64,000 nucleotides of DNA, from NCBI RefSeq assembly GCF_004119455.1, contig NZ_NRQT01000003.1, forward strand, positions 372,001-436,000, in the 5' to 3' direction. The position numbers were made by a program, and so were the translations under genes. This document shows, piece by piece, positions 6,357 through 14,189 of the stretch. Numbering within the stretch: position 1 is the first letter of the stretch; the number at the start of each line of letters is the position of its first letter. Source of the stretch: Chryseobacterium sp. CH25 (GTDB lineage Bacteria > Bacteroidota > Bacteroidia > Flavobacteriales > Weeksellaceae). The notes under the pieces are model-generated. The model searched no databases and was not told where the DNA came from. It was given only the letters and a program-made list of their open reading frames with translations.

Positions 6357-9300
6357 ATGGCAACAAACGACACAAAAAATAATGCATCACAAACTCTGTT
6401 CAGATTTGTAAGTTTAAGAAATCCTCAATTAACAGAGACTAAGACAAAAAACTTAGGTTTCATTCACAGACCTTCAACTTTATCAAGCTCTTTCGATGCA
6501 GTAATCAACCCAGGAGATACAGCTCTTTTAAAATTCCAAGCATTAGAACGTGCTGCAAAATCATTCAATACTACAGGTTATGAAAGCGAAAACCAGATTG
6601 AAGCAGGAAGTCTTTCTGAAGCTCTTAAAATTGGTAGAAAAATTGCAAAAAAAGAAGTCCTTTCTGTAGTTGATGAAAATACAGCCAAAAATCTGTCGAA
6701 TAGCAGCGCAATTCAAAGCAAAATGGGACAGGTATGGGACAATTTGATCTATCAAACTGTAACCCAAAAGAACTTTTATGTAAAAGAAGCTTTAATTCAC
6801 ATTTTAAAAGCAATCCATTACGGATATGTTGCTGATCTTCCGTCAACACCGGAATTAGTAAAAATTAATGGTGAGGACTTAAAAGCTAAGGCTCTTGAAG
6901 CAAGAGTGGTGCTCCCTATGAAGTTCTTCGGAGACGGTTATGAAGGAGAAGGTCCAACTTCAAATCCTACCGGAAATGCATTCCAGGTAAATGTTTCCCC
7001 AATTGCAGATGGTGTAATCAATGGTACTCCCCTTCCTGTAACTGTTCAGGAGCAATTAAAAGCAGAAGGAAAAAAAATCACAGAGCTTTCTGCTCTTACT
7101 CATGAAAAAGATGGACTGAGCCAGCTAAAAGCAGAATTGGAGCCTATTCAAAAGTCTTATTATAAACTTCGTACAAAAGCTCATGAGACTGCTTATGATC
7201 AATACAAATCCCTTTATCAGAAAGAGATTGACAGATATGAAACTCAGCTTGAGAAAATTGAATCCAGGATCAAAGAAGGAATGACAGAAGAGGAAATTGC
7301 TGCTTTGTATTCTGAATTAGGAGAGCTGAAAGTTCCTCCATTCCAATTTACGTATAAGAATGAAATCAATTTTCATGATTTCAAGGCAAAGCTTTCTTTA
7401 GATTCGTTAAAGCTATTGGTAAATGTTTTTACTGAGCTCAGCAGCGGAACCAAGCCTGAGGGAGGGTACGATTTTTCAACGATTGATATTATTTCAGACA
7501 GAGATCTTAAGGTAGGAAATGCCGTTGTATCAGTAACAGATGAGTATGATACTTATGCTGAAGTATATGAAAAACTAGATCAGGAAATTTCGGTAAAATC
7601 ACAAACCTTATTAGAGAAATCACCAGCCAGTCAGGAAGTATACGCTAACGTCGGAGGATTCCTTGTACCAGTCGTTGACTCAAATGCTCTTTCTTCAAGA
7701 GTCATTCTTTCAAGATCCTATTATTTGCAGGCAAGCTATACCCCTGAATACTCTAGAATGCCAGGTATTGTTACATTCTATTATCAGGCTGAAAGCAATG
7801 CATGGGGATTAGCATCGGCAAAAATAACCGCATCTACGGATTTTGGAACGTTTGATGAAAGTTTCTCTAATATCGCTGTTAATGACAATAAGGTCACTCT
7901 ACCGTCTTTCCTTATCAACAAATTTGGAAAAATCATCAGAACACTGGAAATCAGGATCTATTTTAATAACGGAAAAGAAACCGTTCTTAAGCTTTCAAAT
8001 ATAGAAATCAATCAACCATATACGGGAATTTTATATACGGAAGAAACAGGAACCGAGCCGGAAAATCCAGGTAGCAGTGCTCAGGCTCCTAGTCCTGGAA
8101 CCTTTATTCCTAAACATTTCGGAGTAAAAAGATTGGGAATTGCAGATTATCTGAAGGTAGAGCAAAGTGTACATGCTTATGTTCCCGGAGAAGTTTCCAA
8201 TATTGAGAATGTCATGGCAAGTGAGCTGCGTCACAAATCTTCTGTAGCAAGAGATTACTCTGAAGTTATTGACACGACCTCCGAATCGGTTGAAACTGAA
8301 AAGATATCTGATACTTCTAAAGCAGAAAGAAACGAAATGCAAAGCGAAGTTGCCAGAGAGCTTGACAGACAGCAAACAATCACGGCAAGTACCAATTTTA
8401 GCTTCAATAAAGGCTATAAGCTTGAGATTTCAGCAGGTTATGCCAACAATACGGCACAACATGACAGTAATAGACAGGCTGTAGCCAAATCTCAGGAAAT
8501 TACGGAACGTGCTATGGAACGTGTCCTTACAAAAATCAATAAGGAACGTGTTCAGAAAATCATCAAAGAGTTTACAGAAACCAATGTTCATGAATTTGAC
8601 AACAGAGGAAAAATTGGCAGCAATGTACCTCCTCAACATATCACCGGAGTGTACAGGTGGGTAGATAAAAAGATGAAGAATCAGATTTACAACTATGGAA
8701 AAAGAACCATGTTTGAGTTTATGATTCCTGAACCTGCAAAATTACACCGATTGGCATTTGCTGTCAATAGATCCAATCAGTTGATTGCTCCAGTTGATCC
8801 AAGAAAAGCTCCAGCTCCTAAAACAATGGCAGACGCCAGATCTGCTACTGCAGATTTACTGAAACATTGGGCTGAAATATATGGTGTAAAATTAACGGAT
8901 CTGCCTAAAGAAGATGCAGAAGTATATCAGGAGATTATTGGAAGACCCAATGCTACAGGATCTTTTGGTGCAGTAGGAACTCCTATCAACATTCCGCAGA
9001 ATTATGCAGCCAAAAACATGAAGCTCGGATATTATATGAGAAGAAACTCTTCATGGCATAACAGTAACTTCTACACCAGTGATGGAAGAGGCGGAGAAAG
9101 AGACCTTAGCTTCGGAGGAAAAATCAATCAGTCAACCGTATGGGAAGGCGGACTGAACCTCACAGGTTCTTTCAACTTCTTATACAGAGGAAGAAATATT
9201 GAAGATGTAAACCTTAATGTAACCCTGTACTGTAAACTTTCTGACGATTATATCCTTGGCTGGAAACAGGAAAACTTTGAAGCAATTATCAAAGCCTACG

Positions 9301-10082
9301 AAGCAGCTTATGCTGATTTCCTTGCGAAACAAAAAGAATTTGAAGAAAAAGCTAAAGAGGAAGAAGAAAAGAACAAAGAAAACAAAGAGAAGCTGGGTAA
9401 CTTCTACCGTGATATGGAAAATGTGATCTTAAAGCATAACTGTATTGCTTATTTATTACAGGATTATATGGCTTTAGGAAAAGGCTTTACAAATGGAGCT
9501 AAGCAGATGAAGGACTTCAGTATCATCTTAAGTGAAGATCTTGAACAATATGCATCTCTTGCCAAATTCATGGAACAGGCATTTGAATGGAGTATTATGG
9601 ATTATACCTTCTATCCTTATTATTGGGCCAACCGTGATGAATGGCAAACCATGTATCTTTCTGAAAGCTCTGATCCATTATTCAGAAACTTCCTGCAGGC
9701 AGGTATGGCCAGAGTGATTGTTACAGTAAAGCCAGGCTTTGAAGATGCTGTACAATTCTTTATGTGTACCGGAAAAATCTGGAATGGCGGTGAAGTACCT
9801 GTAATCGGAGATCCATTGTACCTGTCAATCGTAGATGAACTGAGACAACCAACAGGAATTCCACAAGGTAAATTTTGGATTACAAGAATCCCAACTACTT
9901 TAACCATTCTACAGGCTGAATCTGTAGGATTGGACGTTGATCAACCTTTACCAATCTTCCCGGAAACCGATCTGGATAATTGTGAAAATCCGAAGGAACT
10001 GGAGACAAAAAGCTCCTTCAAACCAATAAGTTCCCAATTACAACCAGCACCAGGAGTAATAAGTACTTTACCAAAAGATTAA
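6357..10082 (+). CDS. Large uncharacterised protein (1241 residues) of the DUF2589 locus
   Basis: No signal peptide. Visible parts: an N-terminal conserved-looking stretch (LFRFVSLRNPQLTETKTKNL), a long coiled coil around residues 235-320, a beta-rich region around 460-560, a Pro/Gly/Ser linker near 570-590, then a section with HAYVPGEVSNIENVMASE at about 607-624 and a long helical Glu/Arg/Thr-rich segment. A motif YRWVDKKMKNQIYNYGKRTM (about 765-785) is followed by FEFMIPEPA. A second charged coiled coil lies near 990-1020. I recall the VPGEVSNIEN and YRWVDK motifs from other very large bacterial proteins of unknown function. Last gene of the operon, before a terminator. Possibly a scaffold or pore-forming structural protein (speculative). 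Confidence 0.55.
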   Translation: MATNDTKNNASQTLFRFVSLRNPQLTETKTKNLGFIHRPSTLSSSFDAVINPGDTALLKFQALERAAKSFNTTGYESENQIEAGSLSEALKIGRKIAKKEVLSVVDENTAKNLSNSSAIQSKMGQVWDNLIYQTVTQKNFYVKEALIHILKAIHYGYVADLPSTPELVKINGEDLKAKALEARVVLPMKFFGDGYEGEGPTSNPTGNAFQVNVSPIADGVINGTPLPVTVQEQLKAEGKKITELSALTHEKDGLSQLKAELEPIQKSYYKLRTKAHETAYDQYKSLYQKEIDRYETQLEKIESRIKEGMTEEEIAALYSELGELKVPPFQFTYKNEINFHDFKAKLSLDSLKLLVNVFTELSSGTKPEGGYDFSTIDIISDRDLKVGNAVVSVTDEYDTYAEVYEKLDQEISVKSQTLLEKSPASQEVYANVGGFLVPVVDSNALSSRVILSRSYYLQASYTPEYSRMPGIVTFYYQAESNAWGLASAKITASTDFGTFDESFSNIAVNDNKVTLPSFLINKFGKIIRTLEIRIYFNNGKETVLKLSNIEINQPYTGILYTEETGTEPENPGSSAQAPSPGTFIPKHFGVKRLGIADYLKVEQSVHAYVPGEVSNIENVMASELRHKSSVARDYSEVIDTTSESVETEKISDTSKAERNEMQSEVARELDRQQTITASTNFSFNKGYKLEISAGYANNTAQHDSNRQAVAKSQEITERAMERVLTKINKERVQKIIKEFTETNVHEFDNRGKIGSNVPPQHITGVYRWVDKKMKNQIYNYGKRTMFEFMIPEPAKLHRLAFAVNRSNQLIAPVDPRKAPAPKTMADARSATADLLKHWAEIYGVKLTDLPKEDAEVYQEIIGRPNATGSFGAVGTPINIPQNYAAKNMKLGYYMRRNSSWHNSNFYTSDGRGGERDLSFGGKINQSTVWEGGLNLTGSFNFLYRGRNIEDVNLNVTLYCKLSDDYILGWKQENFEAIIKAYEAAYADFLAKQKEFEEKAKEEEEKNKENKEKLGNFYRDMENVILKHNCIAYLLQDYMALGKGFTNGAKQMKDFSIILSEDLEQYASLAKFMEQAFEWSIMDYTFYPYYWANRDEWQTMYLSESSDPLFRNFLQAGMARVIVTVKPGFEDAVQFFMCTGKIWNGGEVPVIGDPLYLSIVDELRQPTGIPQGKFWITRIPTTLTILQAESVGLDVDQPLPIFPETDLDNCENPKELETKSSFKPISSQLQPAPGVISTLPKD

Positions 10083-10088
10083 TCTTAG

Positions 10089-10119
10089 GATCCTTGTGAT
10101 ACTAAATATCACAAGGATC
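10089..10119 (+). terminator. Terminator after the 1241-residue gene
   Basis: A perfect 13-bp inverted repeat (GATCCTTGTGATA with TATCACAAGGATC) with a 5-base loop lies 7 bp after the stop codon. The following tract is TTATATA rather than a pure T run, so strength is uncertain. Confidence 0.7.
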
Positions 10120-10151
10120 TTATATACTGAAATAAATAAAATTTTAAAATA

Positions 10152-10943
10152 ATGAAAAGTAAGGTAATGGCATTAAGACTGCCTAAGAATAAACCCACTG
10201 AAATAACTAACTCATTAATAGAAAGTAAGAGTAAAAAATATATTTTAAATGGATATTGGGTAACAAGAAACATTTCTTTTGGTGAAAAAGCAAAATTCAG
10301 ATTCCTATTAAGTGATGAAGTAAGAATGAATAGTTGGGTTACTGTTACCCCTATAAGAGTTCGAAATAATTTTCTCGATGAAGTATTTCCTTCCGAAGAA
10401 ATAAGAGTTACCAATAGAACAATGGAAGTTGACTTTATAATGACAGAAGATTTAATAGATTATTTAGATTTAGAAGATATTCGAGAAAATAAAGGCTTAA
10501 AATTTTATTGTAAAGTATCTTATTTAGATGATAGCTATGAATTTGAAGAAAATAATCCGTTAGAAATAAAATTCAAACCGAATTATTGTAGTGGTGCTAC
10601 CGAATATTTAAATGAGGATAATTTCCCCTATAAAAGCAAAGTATTCTTAAAAGTAACGGAGATTTCTAAATTGGTAAAATATTTTGCCGGAAAATATAAT
10701 ATCCCAGAAGTTGCTATTGCTGGTGCCATTGCTGATGAATATAATGCTGTAATAAAGCCAGGGAGAAATATAATTGATTTTTTTCAAGATGGAATAGTAA
10801 GCTTAGAGCCGGATTTATTCATTGAAATCACTAAAAATATAATTCTAGAAAATGAAACACTAACTAAGTTATTTAATCCTACCATGAACGATTTAGGCAT
10901 TGGAAATATAAAATTGGATAATGCAAAAAAATATATGATTTAA
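10152..10943 (+). CDS. Effector candidate: beta-rich N-terminus plus first half of a lysozyme-like domain
   Basis: 263 residues. The first 150 look like a beta-sandwich adaptor. From about residue 172 the sequence resembles lysozyme-like toxin domains: NIPEVAIAGAIADEYN with Glu near 196 at the place of the catalytic Glu, then DLGIGNIKLDNAKK at 248-261, like the GIGN-(I)-x-(L/V)-x-TA motif of peptidoglycan glycosidases. The domain stops abruptly (KKYMI) at an A7 run (10925-10931); reading on in the -1 frame gives KKIYDLMPTEFNNINW and joins the gene at 10943, which supplies the missing half. The gene is visibly more AT-rich than those before it, suggesting separate acquisition. Substrate and activity are inferred. 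Confidence 0.5.
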   Translation: MKSKVMALRLPKNKPTEITNSLIESKSKKYILNGYWVTRNISFGEKAKFRFLLSDEVRMNSWVTVTPIRVRNNFLDEVFPSEEIRVTNRTMEVDFIMTEDLIDYLDLEDIRENKGLKFYCKVSYLDDSYEFEENNPLEIKFKPNYCSGATEYLNEDNFPYKSKVFLKVTEISKLVKYFAGKYNIPEVAIAGAIADEYNAVIKPGRNIIDFFQDGIVSLEPDLFIEITKNIILENETLTKLFNPTMNDLGIGNIKLDNAKKYMI

Positions 10944-11260
10944 TGCCTACTGAATTTAATAATATCAACTGGGATTATACAGATTTAGTATCTTATTTAA
11001 ACACCAATTTAGGGTGTGTTCATTTTGCTGCATTAACAATTAAAATTGCACAAGCCCTTTTCGGTAAGCATATAGCTAATCATTCTGATTGTGCAAAAGA
11101 AGCTGTATTAGTCACTTTTTACAAACAAGGCCCAAAATATTACAATAAGTTTCATAAAAGACTTCAAGACAACCCTAATGCGAGTATCGTCCCTGGAGAA
11201 GGAAGTAGGGTTGCTATGCAAAGAAGCAGAATAATAAAAGCATTAAATAATCAACAATAA
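10943..11260 (+). CDS. Second half of the lysozyme-like effector domain
   Basis: 105 residues. The ATG at 10943 overlaps the preceding TAA as TAATG, so it could be made by coupled reinitiation. The content (HFAALTIKIAQALF, then AVLVTFYKQGPKYYNKFHKR, ending PGEGSRVAMQRSRI) resembles the C-terminal half of lysozyme-like domains, where a segment with TYYKQGPKYY is common. Together with 10152-10943 in the -1 frame it makes one continuous protein of about 370 residues. A separate function as a 105-residue protein is less likely. The break may be a lost A in an A8 run, programmed frameshifting, or pseudogenisation. Confidence 0.5.
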   Translation: MPTEFNNINWDYTDLVSYLNTNLGCVHFAALTIKIAQALFGKHIANHSDCAKEAVLVTFYKQGPKYYNKFHKRLQDNPNASIVPGEGSRVAMQRSRIIKALNNQQ

Positions 11261-11268
11261 AAATTTGC

Positions 11269-11276
11269 TATCTTTG
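11269..11276 (+). promoter_or_regulatory. -7 promoter box of the small membrane protein gene
   Basis: TATCTTTG lies directly after the effector stop codon and 11 bp before the ATG at 11287. A separate promoter without the 19-mer operator would let the candidate immunity gene be expressed independently of the WYL-controlled genes. Confidence 0.55.
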
Positions 11277-11286
11277 AAAAAAAACA

Positions 11287-11352
11287 ATGGGAGTAATATT
11301 ATATGTGCTAATTATATTTACCGTTTCTAATTTGTATTTTTTTATTCTATAA
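11287..11352 (+). pseudogene. N-terminal fragment of a small membrane protein gene
   Basis: ATG at 11287 opens MGVILYVLIIFTVSNLYFFI and stops at TAA 11350-11352. Removing one T from the T7 run at 11337-11343 continues the frame as LYFLFYKKRNNIRNILILFM, that is, transmembrane helix 1, a positive loop and helix 2, and joins it to the frame ending at 11632. This is strong evidence that the fragments are one gene of about 114 residues. Confidence 0.55.
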
Positions 11353-11389
11353 AAAAAGAAATAATATCAGAAACATTTTGATACTTTTC

Positions 11390-11632
11390 ATGGTATTATT
11401 TATTATTTCTGTAAGTATAAATTTTATTGAAAATAATAAATTCTCCGAAAATGATTTTCCGTTATTAACTCTCATTTATCCGATTTCATCATTAATTTTA
11501 TTTGCCATACATTATCTAATCATTAAATTTAGTTTTGTAAAAGATTATAAATCTTACATTTTAACTTTCTCACTAGCTTCATTTCTTATTTTGGCAATAT
11601 ATGGGTACACTCTGGCTGCAGTATTTGACTGA
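11390..11632 (+). CDS. Small multi-pass membrane protein, candidate immunity protein (split gene)
   Basis: From the ATG at 11390 the frame encodes about 80 residues with three hydrophobic segments (FMVLFIISVSINFI, a segment with YPISSLILFAIHYLIIKF, and LASFLILAIYGYTLAAV); the frame is also open from a TTG at 11378. With the upstream fragment at 11287 restored, the protein would have four membrane helices and about 114 residues. Its position directly after a lysozyme-like effector candidate and its own promoter fit an immunity protein acting in the inner membrane (inference). No family is recognised. It is AT-rich like the effector. Confidence 0.5.
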   Translation: MVLFIISVSINFIENNKFSENDFPLLTLIYPISSLILFAIHYLIIKFSFVKDYKSYILTFSLASFLILAIYGYTLAAVFD

Positions 11633-11658
11633 TACAGTTAAATGAGAAAAATAATCTA

Positions 11659-11681
11659 AGGTCGCTTGTATAAAGCGACCT
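11659..11681 (+). terminator. Rho-independent terminator
   Basis: Stem AGGTCGCTT(11659-11667)/AAGCGACCT(11673-11681) followed by TTTT. It closes the effector-membrane protein unit and insulates the WYL regulator gene. Confidence 0.85.
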
Positions 11682-11768
11682 TTTTATATATCTGCTAGGT
11701 ATTATTATAGAAAAAAATAGTTAAAATTTAAAGTTCAACATCACAAAATTTATCAACAAAAAATTAAA

Positions 11769-11805
11769 ACACGACACGTTTTGTCGCATTAAGCCCATAT
11801 ATTTG
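11769..11805 (+). promoter_or_regulatory. Operator-promoter copy 3, in front of the WYL regulator gene
   Basis: ACACGACACGTTTTGTCGC at 11769-11787, then 10 bp, then the -7 box TATATTTG at 11798-11805. This copy has the best dyad: CGACA(11772-11776) and TGTCG(11782-11786) around CGTTT. Together with copies at 2032 and 2382 it points to autoregulation by the WYL protein encoded just downstream. Confidence 0.8.
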
Positions 11806-11822
11806 TGGTACAAAATTTTACC

Positions 11823-12743
11823 ATGAAGAAAGATTTTTATCTGACAAGATATGCCTTAATTATAAAAAGATTAGAAAGTTCTCCAGCTACCTATTCTCAG
11901 CTGGAGGACTATCTTTTAAACTCTTTTGAATTCCAGGATGCAGGGATCAAAAGTTACTCTATTCGTACCTTGCAGAGAGATATCCGTGAGATATCCGATC
12001 TTTTCAACCTTTCCATTCATAATAAGAAAAAAGGAGACAACCGATACTATATCGAAAGCCGCCCAATTATGGAAGTGGATGAATACAACCAAAAACTACT
12101 GGAATCTTTCCAGGTAAGCAATGCTCTGAATCTTCATCCTGATTTTTCAAACTTCATTTTCTTTGAAAGCCGCAAACCAACCGGTATAGAACATTTTTAT
12201 GATCTATTCTTTGCCATCCGTAATAAAAGAGTGGTAAGCTTTGAGCATTACAATTATAAAAACAAGCTGATGACTTCCAGAAAGGTTCATCCTTTGGCCC
12301 TGAAAGAATCCAAAGACAGATGGTACCTTATCGCAATTGATACCAAGGATAAGGTTTTAAAATCATTTGGATTGGACAGAATCAACTATCTGGATGTGGC
12401 AAAGAACCAATACAGAGAGAAATATAAATACAACTTCAGAGAGCACTTTAAAAATGCATTCGGAGTGATGAATCTGGCAGAACAGAAACCACAGAATATT
12501 GTATTAAAATGCAGCCGTCATCAGGGAGAGTATATCCGAAGTTTTCCGCTTCACCAATCTCAAAAAGAAACAAAAGAAACTCCAGAAGAAATCTATTTTG
12601 AGTTTTTTCTCCACCCTACTTATGACTTCATGCAGGAAATATTATCCTATGGAAAAGAAGTAACTGTTCTGGAACCGAAAGGTTTAGTTGATGACATTCG
12701 TAACCATCTTCAGGAATCTCTAAACCGCTATCTTGAAAGTTAA
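11823..12743 (+). CDS. WYL-domain transcriptional regulator
   Basis: 306 residues from ATG 11823. An in-frame GTG at 11805 overlaps the -7 box and cannot be the start. Residues 1-75 form a winged-helix region (TRYALIIKRLESSPATYSQL, then SIRTLQRDIREISDLFNLSI as the likely recognition helix). Residues about 120-210 are the WYL domain (HPLALKESKDRWYLIAID, with the RWYLIA segment typical of the family); the C-terminal region is the WCX-like extension (KEVTVLEPKGLVDDIRNHLQ). WYL regulators bind inverted repeats and often control phage-defence or DNA-damage loci. The conserved 19-mer in its own promoter and at 2032 and 2382 suggests it controls this locus and itself. Confidence 0.85.
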   Translation: MKKDFYLTRYALIIKRLESSPATYSQLEDYLLNSFEFQDAGIKSYSIRTLQRDIREISDLFNLSIHNKKKGDNRYYIESRPIMEVDEYNQKLLESFQVSNALNLHPDFSNFIFFESRKPTGIEHFYDLFFAIRNKRVVSFEHYNYKNKLMTSRKVHPLALKESKDRWYLIAIDTKDKVLKSFGLDRINYLDVAKNQYREKYKYNFREHFKNAFGVMNLAEQKPQNIVLKCSRHQGEYIRSFPLHQSQKETKETPEEIYFEFFLHPTYDFMQEILSYGKEVTVLEPKGLVDDIRNHLQESLNRYLES

Positions 12744-12797
12744 CAGATTATGAAACAATCTCATATTTTTTAGCTATATTTACATAAATACACGCTA

Positions 12798-13424
12798 TTG
12801 AGAACTTTATTCATCTGCATCTTCTGTATAATTTCTTCATCCTGCTTATCTCAGCAGAAAGAGGAATTCCGACTGGTGAAAAACTATTACAACCAGCACA
12901 GAGGTATGTTGAATAATGAATTCAAGAAAAAGTTTGAAGCCGAATCCAATATTTTTAAAAAAAACTTGATTAAAGGAGATTTTCTCTTTTTCATGAAGAA
13001 AATGGACAGTATTGAAAATACAGCCTTAATTGGGGCTCTGTTGAAAGTAAGAAATATTGAAGATCTTCAGACTTTAAAAACTGCTACAGGAAGCTCTCAG
13101 GATTTTAATGATAAATCTGTGAATATAGAAAAAATTGCTGATTATCCTGGCGGTATCAACACTCTGAGACAGGAAGTTGCTGACCTTCTGTATGTAGATG
13201 GCGTTAACTCCGATGCTAAAACAGTAAAAACAGATGTTGTCTTTATTGTGGAAAAAGATGGAAGCATCAGTAATGTTCACGCCCAGGGAGATAATTTCAC
13301 ATTTAACAGACAGGCTGAAATTGCCTTATACTCTATTTCTGAAAAATTCTCCCCCGCTGTAGTCAAAGGAGATCCGACAAGGTTCCGCTTCAGGATTCCT
13401 TTAACGTTAACAATGACTGATTAA
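12798..13424 (+). CDS. Exported protein with TonB-C-like domain
   Basis: 208 residues from a TTG start at 12798; no ATG gives the complete signal sequence. Residues 1-18 (RTLFICIFCIISSSCLS after the start) form a secretion signal; a Cys at the end could be a lipidation site, but the lipobox is poor. Residues about 115-205 (YPGGINTLRQEVADLLYVDG, then VVFIVEKDGSISNVHAQGDN, ending FRIPLTLTM) match the C-terminal domain of energy-transducer TonB proteins, but with no N-terminal TonB membrane anchor or Pro-rich linker, so it is a periplasmic relative rather than TonB itself. Followed after 5 bases by tadA and probably cotranscribed with it. Confidence 0.65.
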   Translation: MRTLFICIFCIISSSCLSQQKEEFRLVKNYYNQHRGMLNNEFKKKFEAESNIFKKNLIKGDFLFFMKKMDSIENTALIGALLKVRNIEDLQTLKTATGSSQDFNDKSVNIEKIADYPGGINTLRQEVADLLYVDGVNSDAKTVKTDVVFIVEKDGSISNVHAQGDNFTFNRQAEIALYSISEKFSPAVVKGDPTRFRFRIPLTLTMTD

Positions 13425-13429
13425 ATTAG

Positions 13430-13861
13430 ATGTTTACTGACGAATATTACATGAAAATGGCCTTGCAGGAAGCAGAGGCTGCTTTAGAACAGGATGAGGT
13501 ACCTATTGGATGTGTGGTAGTTTCCAACAATCGTGTTATTGCAAGAGCCCACAACCTCACCGAAACCTTAAATGACGTAACAGCTCATGCAGAAATGCAG
13601 GCTATAACTGCCGCTGCTAATTTTTTAGGAGGCAAATATTTAAAAGACTGTACACTTTATGTCACTATGGAACCATGTGTTATGTGCTCAGGAGCCCTCT
13701 CGTGGTCACAGATTTCCAGAGTAGTCATTGGTGCCCGCGACGAACAGAGAGGTTTTATTAACAAGCACCTTTCATTACACCCGAAAACAGAAATGATTAC
13801 AGGTATTATGGAAAATGAATGCTCTACTATTGTTAAAGACTTTTTCAAAAGCAAAAGATAA
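13430..13861 (+). CDS. tadA: tRNA-specific adenosine-34 deaminase
   Basis: 143 residues, the usual size of TadA. It converts adenosine to inosine at the wobble position of tRNA-Arg(ACG). Zinc ligands and catalytic Glu are visible: HAEMQAI (about 53-59, His and catalytic Glu) and EPCVMCSGAL (about 83-92, two Cys). VPIGCVVV near residue 22 is the conserved start of the deaminase fold. Start ATG 13430 is 5 bases after the preceding gene. Confidence 0.9.
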   Translation: MFTDEYYMKMALQEAEAALEQDEVPIGCVVVSNNRVIARAHNLTETLNDVTAHAEMQAITAAANFLGGKYLKDCTLYVTMEPCVMCSGALSWSQISRVVIGARDEQRGFINKHLSLHPKTEMITGIMENECSTIVKDFFKSKR

Positions 13862-13919
13862 TTTTTTGTTTTATCCCTACATATTGAATAAATAAAATAC
13901 AAGTAATTCAATAATTATT

Positions 13920-13927
13920 TATATTTG
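13920..13927 (+). promoter_or_regulatory. -7 promoter box for the bacteriocin-like peptide genes
   Basis: TATATTTG 23 bp upstream of the ATG at 13951. It probably transcribes both peptide genes up to the terminator at 14397-14423. Confidence 0.55.
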
Positions 13928-13950
13928 ATATTCATTTAAACTAAAACCAT

Positions 13951-14148
13951 ATGAAAAAGTTAACAAGAAAAGAAACAGCCAAAATTAATGGCGGGATCGC
14001 ACCGGGACAATGTTTTTATATTGACCCTAACACAGGTAAGAGAACATTGGGATGCCAGGTAGAACCTATTCCAGACTGCTGTGGAGGATGGATTTATCCA
14101 CTTCCCGGACATACATGCCAATCATGTAATCCAGTAATAGAGCTTTAA
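13951..14148 (+). CDS. Bacteriocin-like peptide with NGG leader, copy 1
   Basis: 65 residues. Leader MKKLTRKETAKINGG ends in Gly-Gly, the cleavage signal of C39-type peptidase-transporters, and the Lys-rich start resembles the bacteriocin-like leader found in many Chryseobacterium peptides. The core of about 50 residues begins IAPGQCFYIDPNTGKRTLGC and has six Cys, including a CC pair and C-x-x-C. It is paralogous to the next gene. No transporter or modification gene is adjacent, so processing would depend on genes elsewhere. Antibacterial activity is not shown; it could also be a signalling or surface peptide. Confidence 0.7.
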   Translation: MKKLTRKETAKINGGIAPGQCFYIDPNTGKRTLGCQVEPIPDCCGGWIYPLPGHTCQSCNPVIEL

Positions 14149-14189
14149 AGACTATTAAACTAATTCCATGTACAATTAAATTAAACAGC

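Noticed and set aside
11805..11822. GTG at 11805 as start of the WYL regulator
   Set aside because: The G is the last base of the -7 promoter box, so this codon is not transcribed; ATG 11823 is used.
92..12743. Prophage, type VI secretion or contractile injection system
   Set aside because: Tail-fibre-like and lysozyme-like parts are present, but no sheath, tube, baseplate, spike, terminase, capsid or ATPase gene is seen in the window.
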